Part shown: piece after piece, positions 1 to 4,885 of the stretch
How positions within the stretch are numbered: position 1 is the first letter of the stretch
How the letters are laid out: each line of letters opens with the position of its first letter
Assembly: GCA_013139625.1 (NCBI GenBank)
Contig: WTAK01000274.1
Span: forward strand, 1-7,918
DNA: 7,918 nt
Direction of reading: 5' to 3'
From: Candidatus Delongbacteria bacterium
GTDB taxonomy: Bacteria > UBA4055
Notes under the pieces: model-generated
Seen by the model: the letters and a program-made list of their open reading frames with translations, nothing else
What the model was told of the DNA's origin: nothing
Database searches by the model: none
Translations under genes and position numbers: made by a program

Positions 1-527
1 AAAATATTAATGTAAGGATTTGCATCAATTAATATTTTTTTTTTAAAAAGATATTTAGCATAATTCAGCATACCAATATCAAATGCTTCTAATTCAGGTT
101 TTATATCATTATCGTTAGCACATTTAATCAACTCTATAACATCTGTATTTGAAATAATAACATTTTCGTTTCTAAAATTTACATTTCCTAAAGTAACACT
201 CACTAAGTCAGGTTTATAATCTCCCTTTAATTTTGTAATGACATTTTTTCTTTCTGATAATTTATTACCACGTGCGTTTGCAGATACAGTAATAAGTAAT
301 CCTGGATGGTTGCTTCGAATTTTATCAATTATTGGTTTGTATAATTCTGCTTCGATTGATGTCCTTCCGTGTTGATCTCGTACATGTAAGTGTATAATTG
401 AAATACCTAATTCATAACACTTTCTGATGTCATTAAGAATTTCATGGGTGGTTATCGGAAGGTTATAGTTTTCATTTTTTGAAAATACCGCCCCTGTTAT
501 TGCCATATTTATAATTATATCATTCAT
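1..527 (-). CDS. Beta-keto acid cleavage enzyme (BKACE, DUF849 family), N-terminal part
   Basis: This gene reads from ATG at 527 and runs off the window, leaving 175 codons of a protein usually near 270-310 residues. It opens with NMAITGAVFS, then NLPIT at residues 22-26, then the metal-binding HLHVRD with His46 and His48. Later blocks include SVTLGNVNF and PELEAFDIGMLNYA, all in the family's usual order. Known BKACEs use a divalent metal (Zn in Kce) to cleave a beta-keto acid with acetyl-CoA, giving acetoacetate and a new CoA thioester; 3-keto-5-aminohexanoate cleavage enzyme is the type member. The substrate here cannot be read. It lies 33 bases after the phosphotransferase gene, with AGGAG at 544-540, a rather long 12 bases before the ATG. 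Its place at the end of a PKS-NRPS operon suggests a role in supplying or tailoring an acyl unit (inference). A run of ten A (coding strand, complement of 35-44) is frameshift-prone, but family similarity continues in the same frame on both sides. Confidence 0.88.
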   Translation of the reverse strand, partial: MNDIIINMAITGAVFSKNENYNLPITTHEILNDIRKCYELGISIIHLHVRDQHGRTSIEAELYKPIIDKIRSNHPGLLITVSANARGNKLSERKNVITKLKGDYKPDLVSVTLGNVNFRNENVIISNTDVIELIKCANDNDIKPELEAFDIGMLNYAKYLFKKKILIDANPYINI

Positions 528-560
528 TTATCACATTTTCTCCTATATTTTATTTATTTT

Positions 561-1565
561 TTAATCAATGATTTCATAAAAATACATATCAATTAAATCA
601 TTAACCGAAATATTCTTCAACCATTTTAAAAAGAGGTAATTTTGTTTTAAAAATATATCTGATCGAGAATCTTCAAGTACAAATTTATTATACAATAGTC
701 GAGAATCAATACTTCTATGTATTTTAAACATTTCTATTCCTTTTATTATCAATGAATTATTATATTTAATTTTACTATTTTTTAAATAGTGAGCAATAAA
801 TATTTTACCATGCTCCTGATTTAATCCTCCATTTTCATCAGGGACAAATATATAATTTATAGCTCTTAATAGTTCATAAATATTGTTCCCTAAGTGTAAA
901 TCATCCCAATCAATAACACTACAAACTTTACTTTTATCAAAAAATATATTTGGAAGATAATAATCACCATGATTTACTTGGTTATAATTGCAAGTAATAC
1001 TTGATATATTATTCTTATAAATTAAAATATTATTTTTAATTTCGTTATAGTTTAATCTTGTATAATAATCTATTCCTTTTTTTTCATTAAGTTTTAAATC
1101 TTTAAGTAAATTAGAGCATCTTAAATAATCTTCTTCTATTATAGATTTAATTCTGTTTACTTTTCTAAATAAAAAAATATTCTTATTTAATTTTCCATGT
1201 ATTTTACTCAACATTTCACCTAAATTTTCAACATCCTTCTCAGTTAATTCTTTTTTACTCTTTTGATTATAGTTTAAATACTCTTCTAAATAAATCTCTT
1301 TATCACAGATATGAAAATATTTGCTCGTACATTTTCCTACTATTTTATTAGCAAATATTAGATCTCTATGGAATAAATTCTCAATAATTTGCATGTTATT
1401 TTTTGAAATAATATGTTTAAAAGTGTCTTTAACTTTTAAAATATATTTTTCATTACTACAACCAAAAATGGTATATACGTTGTGGGTATAGCATTTATCA
1501 TTTTTCTTTATTTTTGAATACAATAAATTTGGATAATATTTTCTTAAAATAATTTCTACCGACAT
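561..1565 (-). CDS. APH-fold phosphotransferase (aminoglycoside/choline kinase-like)
   Basis: This 334-residue protein has the kinase-like APH fold. YILKVK at residues 41-46 is the likely beta-strand carrying the ATP-contacting Lys. LGEMLSKIHGKL near 115-126 matches the helix common to APH and CotS-like proteins. The catalytic loop HGDYYLPN lies at 199-206 (Asp201, Asn206), and the metal-binding IDWDD at 218-222 (Asp219). The essential catalytic residues are therefore present, and it should transfer a phosphate from ATP to a hydroxyl of a small molecule. The family also includes homoserine, choline and fructosamine kinases and spore-coat CotS proteins, so the acceptor cannot be named. The ATG at 1565 has AAAAGGA 4 bases upstream and overlaps the end of the preceding kinase by 10 bases, which implies translational coupling. 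In this setting it could phosphorylate a pathway intermediate or give self-resistance by modifying the product (inference). Codon use is very AT-rich, like the terminal NRPS region. Confidence 0.82.
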   Translation of the reverse strand: MSVEIILRKYYPNLLYSKIKKNDKCYTHNVYTIFGCSNEKYILKVKDTFKHIISKNNMQIIENLFHRDLIFANKIVGKCTSKYFHICDKEIYLEEYLNYNQKSKKELTEKDVENLGEMLSKIHGKLNKNIFLFRKVNRIKSIIEEDYLRCSNLLKDLKLNEKKGIDYYTRLNYNEIKNNILIYKNNISSITCNYNQVNHGDYYLPNIFFDKSKVCSVIDWDDLHLGNNIYELLRAINYIFVPDENGGLNQEHGKIFIAHYLKNSKIKYNNSLIIKGIEMFKIHRSIDSRLLYNKFVLEDSRSDIFLKQNYLFLKWLKNISVNDLIDMYFYEIID

Positions 1566-2257
1566 AATATCCTTTTTTTATAATAATCATACACATAGTT
1601 TGAAATACAATCTGTACTCAAAGTAGCATCAATAGCGATGCAATTACTTACTACTTTTAAATATGTGCTGTAAAATACTAGATCTTTCTCTTTTTCCTTT
1701 ATAAAAGCTCGATCAATATCTTCCTCAGAAAACTCACCTTTATTAAATTTTTCAAATGTTTTAATTGATTTCATATTAAAAGTATCTTGGTATCCCGTTT
1801 CATAAAATGAAATATTTCTATAACTTTTTATCCTTTTTAAAGCAATATTTGGATCTATTTCTAGATAAAAATAATAATCTGCTTCAGAAGCTAATAAATA
1901 ATTCTTAAAAGAAAGATCAAAATCAATTCCTTTCCTAACATCTTTCATTATGCCAGTATATTTATAACGATCAAATATAATGACATCACAATTGCTATTC
2001 AACGATTCATGGTAGTTAGCCAAAAAGCTAATACATAAAGAACTTGAAACAAGTTCTTTCGTTCTTAATCCATAACTTGAGAAATTCTGGATAATTTGTT
2101 TAATATAAGATTTATTATGCCATGGAAATATCTTAACTCTTATGCCATTTCCTCTCAGCCTTTCACTTAGTAGATTAGCTTGCAATGATTTTCCTGAACC
2201 ATCAATTCCTTCAAATACTATTATAATCGGTTTGTTTTTATCAGTATTTCTTGAAAT
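1556..2257 (-). CDS. Thymidylate-kinase-like P-loop kinase, probable ATT start
   Basis: This reads as a nucleoside-monophosphate kinase of the thymidylate kinase family, about 233 residues from ATT at 2257. Walker A, FEGIDGSGKS, falls at residues 15-24. The DRY motif is at 96-98, followed by a TGIMKDVRKGID stretch like the DRYxYTxxxRDxxRG of divergent dTMP-kinase-like proteins. YFYLEIDPNIALKRI near 129-143 matches the family's core strand, and a terminal IDAT block matches the usual IDA motif. The first conventional start in this frame (TTG at 2185) lies just after the P-loop and would delete it, so it is not credible. Between the in-frame TAA at 2283-2281 and the P-loop there is no ATG, GTG, TTG or CTG. 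ATT at 2257 sits 7 bases after the GAGG core of AGAGGGTG, so I chose it. Housekeeping dTMP synthesis is possible, but the operon context and divergence suggest phosphorylation of a pathway nucleotide or sugar phosphate (inference). Confidence 0.75.
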   Translation of the reverse strand: MSRNTDKNKPIIIVFEGIDGSGKSLQANLLSERLRGNGIRVKIFPWHNKSYIKQIIQNFSSYGLRTKELVSSSLCISFLANYHESLNSNCDVIIFDRYKYTGIMKDVRKGIDFDLSFKNYLLASEADYYFYLEIDPNIALKRIKSYRNISFYETGYQDTFNMKSIKTFEKFNKGEFSEEDIDRAFIKEKEKDLVFYSTYLKVVSNCIAIDATLSTDCISNYVYDYYKKRILCR

Positions 2258-2261
2258 AATA

Positions 2262-2269
2262 CACCCTCT
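2262..2269 (-). promoter_or_regulatory. Ribosome-binding site setting the non-ATG kinase start
   Basis: The coding strand reads AGAGGGTG here. It resembles the AGGAGGTG consensus and sits in the 38-base gap after the GTP cyclohydrolase gene. Measured from the GAGG core, an ATT at 2257 is 7 bases away; a second ATT at 2260 is closer. No conventional start codon lies at a workable distance in the kinase frame. The GTG inside the site itself opens a frame that stops after seven codons. Confidence 0.6.
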
Positions 2270-2295
2270 ATATGTTATTTATTAGCGTTTCATAA

Positions 2296-3006
2296 TTATT
2301 CATCTGCATTTTGAATAGTATTCCATTGGAAACCAGTATATTCTTCCTTAAATCCACCGGCAATAGATTTTTTAGCCATTCTCTGAATATCTTCATTTCC
2401 ATCATCAAAATCGAATAAATGATTCATTTTAGTCTTTTTTATGTAATTTTGCGCTGAATTCCATAAATCTAAAGGCATGACTTCATGTGAAATTCTCTGA
2501 ATTTCAAATCCTGCTTTCCTGAAGTAATCCAATCTTTCAGGATTATTGGTCATTAATCTAATTTTCTTTAATTTGTAAGAATTAAAGATTTGTACAACAT
2601 CTTCATATTCTCTTCTGTCATAATGGCTGTAATTCAACCTATAATCCGCTTCAACAGTATCATATCCTTTTTCCTGCTCCATATAAACTTTGAAATGATC
2701 CTCTAAAGGAATTCCTCTTCCATCTTGATCAAGGGCATGAATAATAAGACCATTGCCCTCACGATTAACTTTTATCAATGCAAGATGTAATTGTTCTGCG
2801 CATTCACATCTTGCCGAACCAAATAGCATACCTAATGTACAATTCGAATCAACTCTAATTAAAAGATCTTCAATTTCATGGCAAATTCCTTTTTCAAGAA
2901 CAATATACCTTCTACTTGAAGAAAATTTATACAAGTAAGTTTGAAAATTACCACCTGCAATTCGACTGGGAATTGTTATTGGTCCATAAATTTCATATTT
3001 TTTCAT
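2296..3006 (-). CDS. GTP cyclohydrolase II family enzyme (RibA-like, cluster-specific)
   Basis: This 236-residue protein is homologous to RibA, which opens the GTP imidazole ring, loses formate and pyrophosphate, and gives a diaminopyrimidinone ribotide. RVDSNC at 51-56 and RCEC at 66-69 supply the three zinc ligands Cys56, Cys67 and Cys69, matching E. coli Cys54, Cys65 and Cys67. Tyr108 aligns with E. coli Tyr105, and Asp130/Arg132 in YDRREY align with catalytic Asp126/Arg128. DTVEA (116-120) and TNNPE (153-157) are also typical. Two features are odd: the usual RQEGRGIGL is DQDGRGIPL (93-101), and a tail of about 38 residues follows the normal KMxHL end. The ATG at 3006 has AAAGGAG 7 bases upstream and follows the NRPS by 31 bases. 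No other riboflavin genes are in view, so a natural-product role is more likely than vitamin synthesis; ToxB in toxoflavin synthesis is a precedent for this family in such clusters. Confidence 0.88.
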   Translation of the reverse strand: MKKYEIYGPITIPSRIAGGNFQTYLYKFSSSRRYIVLEKGICHEIEDLLIRVDSNCTLGMLFGSARCECAEQLHLALIKVNREGNGLIIHALDQDGRGIPLEDHFKVYMEQEKGYDTVEADYRLNYSHYDRREYEDVVQIFNSYKLKKIRLMTNNPERLDYFRKAGFEIQRISHEVMPLDLWNSAQNYIKKTKMNHLFDFDDGNEDIQRMAKKSIAGGFKEEYTGFQWNTIQNADE

Positions 3007-3037
3007 TTCCCTTCTCCTTTTATTTTATTATTAATTG

Positions 3038-4828
3038 TTAATAATCTCTTGACAAGACTCCTCTTTTAAAATAATACTTACACTTACACTGAATTTCTTC
3101 TTCTAACATATTTATAAGACTATCTAAACATCTTTTATTTATTCCATTTCTAAAAATAATAGTTAATTTATTATCTTTTCCACTATATGTCCCATTTATT
3201 CTAAATTGTTTGTAGTCTTTTACAAATAGAGATTTCATCTTTGAAAAATTACTATTTTCGTTTTCATTCAGAAAATTATAATATATTGGTCCATTATTAA
3301 TTATTTCATGAACTTCTGAATCAATTTCACCATATGAATATACGTGATACAAATGATTACTTATGTAATCATCCAAATTAATTATTCTTTTATAAAACGT
3401 ATTAATATCAAGCTCATTTTTATTAAAACAGAGCATAATATTATCGTGCATTAAACCCAATGTTGAAACATAGGATTTTCTTTTCACTATTCGTCTATTT
3501 GTTAGAATTCTAATCGGTATTTCTTCGACATTAAACAATGTCATACATACACGAATAACTACATACAATGATATCACATGATAGTTGTAAAAAATGTCAG
3601 GTGAATTATATAGTTCTAAAACAAGTGGTTCTGACAAATATATGTCAGAATTATAAGGATATGTTATTCTAAAATCTTCAACAGCTCTTTTATAACTAAT
3701 ATATTCATAATTATTTTTCAATTTTTTTAAATTATCCTCTTTTTTGCACTGAATATTTACTGTTCGTATAAATTCAAGAAAAGAACCATTACACCCTAAA
3801 TCACTTTCGGAATTTCTAAAAGCTTTGTTAAAATAGTTTTTAAGAATTGATATAGATTTCATATCTGATATTATATGATGAATTACTAACAATAATCTAA
3901 ACTTCCCCTCTCTCTTTTTTACAACAACCATATTAAACAAAATATTATTCAACAATCCAATTTCTCTAACTTGCTTTCTGATAAACATGCTTATGTTATC
4001 AACGATAATGTCCGATAATTCAGAATCATAAGATGTCAGATCAATTATATTTTGTTTGCAATTGATTTTATTTGCATATTTCTGCAAATAATACTTATCC
4101 TTATCCCTTGTAAGGATGCACCTAAACACATCATGTTTTTTAACCATTTCAATTACCGTGTATCTTACTCTATCTTCATCGGTAGTATTCAGTTCAATGT
4201 CTACACTTATTGAACGCTTTTTATTATTTCTTAAATAATTTCTTTGATAAGCTCCAACCTCACATGTGTCTACAACTTGGTTCGATTTAATTGATGTTAT
4301 TAATTTTTGATTTTCAAATAATATTTTCTTACTTAAATGCTTACGCAAATAATCGGCATTAATTTTATTACTACTATTTAATTTTTCCTTGTAGTTCTTT
4401 CTTAAATCAATATTTATTCTTGTGATATCCGATATTGTTGGGTAAGTAAAGATTTGTTGAATCGATATTTTTCGAGAAATAACATATTCTATTTTTTTTA
4501 CTAATTCTATAACCAATAAAGAATTCCCACCCAAATCAAAGAAATTTGCATTTACACTTATTTTTTCTTTATCCACATTCAATACTTCTGACCAAATAGA
4601 TACTAACTTTTCTTCTATCTCATTGCTTGGTGCAATATAATTTTCTCCTACTTCTATCTCCGGATCTGGTAAAGCTCTTCTATCCACCTTACCATTCGAT
4701 GTCGATGGAATACTATCTAACTTAACAAAGAATGATGGAATCATATAATCCGGTAAAGTCTTAGACAAAGATGCTCTTATATCTGATACTTCGAACTCTT
4801 CTTCTTCTGATACGTAATAAGCTACCAA
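3038..4828 (-). CDS. NRPS, downstream half: adenylation C-subdomain, carrier protein, terminal condensation-like domain
   Basis: This is the continuation of the NRPS after an in-frame TGA. The same frame stays open from 4882; the first conventional start is TTG at 4828, giving 596 residues. Order: the end of the A domain with A9 (LPDYMIP, 25-31) and A10 (NGKVDR, 45-50, with the catalytic Lys47); a carrier domain near 68-137 with FFDLGGNSL and the phosphopantetheine Ser103; then a condensation-superfamily domain, about 185-590. That last domain keeps HHIISDM at 317-323 (consensus HHxxxDG, with Gly replaced by Met), a KHDVFRCIL block (231-239) like the second C motif, and a TLGLMHDNI block. It diverges strongly from consensus and could be a terminal release/condensation domain or, less likely, an epimerisation relative. 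No thioesterase follows. The TTG has only a weak purine-rich stretch before it, and homology to A domains extends upstream through the TGA, so this is probably not an independent gene by origin. Confidence 0.82.
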   Translation of the reverse strand: MVAYYVSEEEEFEVSDIRASLSKTLPDYMIPSFFVKLDSIPSTSNGKVDRRALPDPEIEVGENYIAPSNEIEEKLVSIWSEVLNVDKEKISVNANFFDLGGNSLLVIELVKKIEYVISRKISIQQIFTYPTISDITRINIDLRKNYKEKLNSSNKINADYLRKHLSKKILFENQKLITSIKSNQVVDTCEVGAYQRNYLRNNKKRSISVDIELNTTDEDRVRYTVIEMVKKHDVFRCILTRDKDKYYLQKYANKINCKQNIIDLTSYDSELSDIIVDNISMFIRKQVREIGLLNNILFNMVVVKKREGKFRLLLVIHHIISDMKSISILKNYFNKAFRNSESDLGCNGSFLEFIRTVNIQCKKEDNLKKLKNNYEYISYKRAVEDFRITYPYNSDIYLSEPLVLELYNSPDIFYNYHVISLYVVIRVCMTLFNVEEIPIRILTNRRIVKRKSYVSTLGLMHDNIMLCFNKNELDINTFYKRIINLDDYISNHLYHVYSYGEIDSEVHEIINNGPIYYNFLNENENSNFSKMKSLFVKDYKQFRINGTYSGKDNKLTIIFRNGINKRCLDSLINMLEEEIQCKCKYYFKRGVLSRDY

Positions 4829-4882
4829 AGATTTATTACTTTCATCTTCTCTTGCTATTACTACTGCTTCCTTGACTCCATT

Positions 4883-4885
4883 TCA
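4883..4885 (-). other. In-frame TGA interrupting the NRPS adenylation domain
   Basis: The coding strand reads GAGAGTCAGCTATTAGCG, then TGA, then AATGGAGTCAAGGAAGCA. On both sides the translation matches an ordinary A domain (IESQLLA, stop, NGVKEAVV), and the frame does not change. Only one codon therefore differs from an open gene. Sense codons one change away include TCA, TTA, AGA, GGA, CGA and TGG. Trp is written TGG throughout the other genes and none of them contains an in-frame TGA, so general TGA recoding is unlikely. I see no obvious SECIS-like hairpin just downstream. Confidence 0.9.

Noticed and set aside
35..44. Run of ten T (A on the coding strand) as a frameshift in the BKACE gene
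   Set aside because: Family similarity continues in the same frame on both sides (YLFKKKILID), so no frameshift is needed.
1556..2185. The shorter kinase reading from TTG at 2185
   Set aside because: It would begin just after GIDGSGKS and so remove the phosphate-binding loop; the frame upstream is open and conserved.
2753..2938. A 61-codon open frame on the plus strand
   Set aside because: It lies fully inside and antisense to the GTP cyclohydrolase II gene, whose motifs are clear, and it has no recognisable features.
4864..4881. ATG just after the TGA (AATGGAG) as a restart for the downstream NRPS half
   Set aside because: It is in a different frame and meets a stop within about seven codons.
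4840..4885. Selenocysteine insertion at the TGA
   Set aside because: No convincing hairpin with a conserved loop follows the codon, and selenocysteine is not expected at this surface hinge of an A domain.
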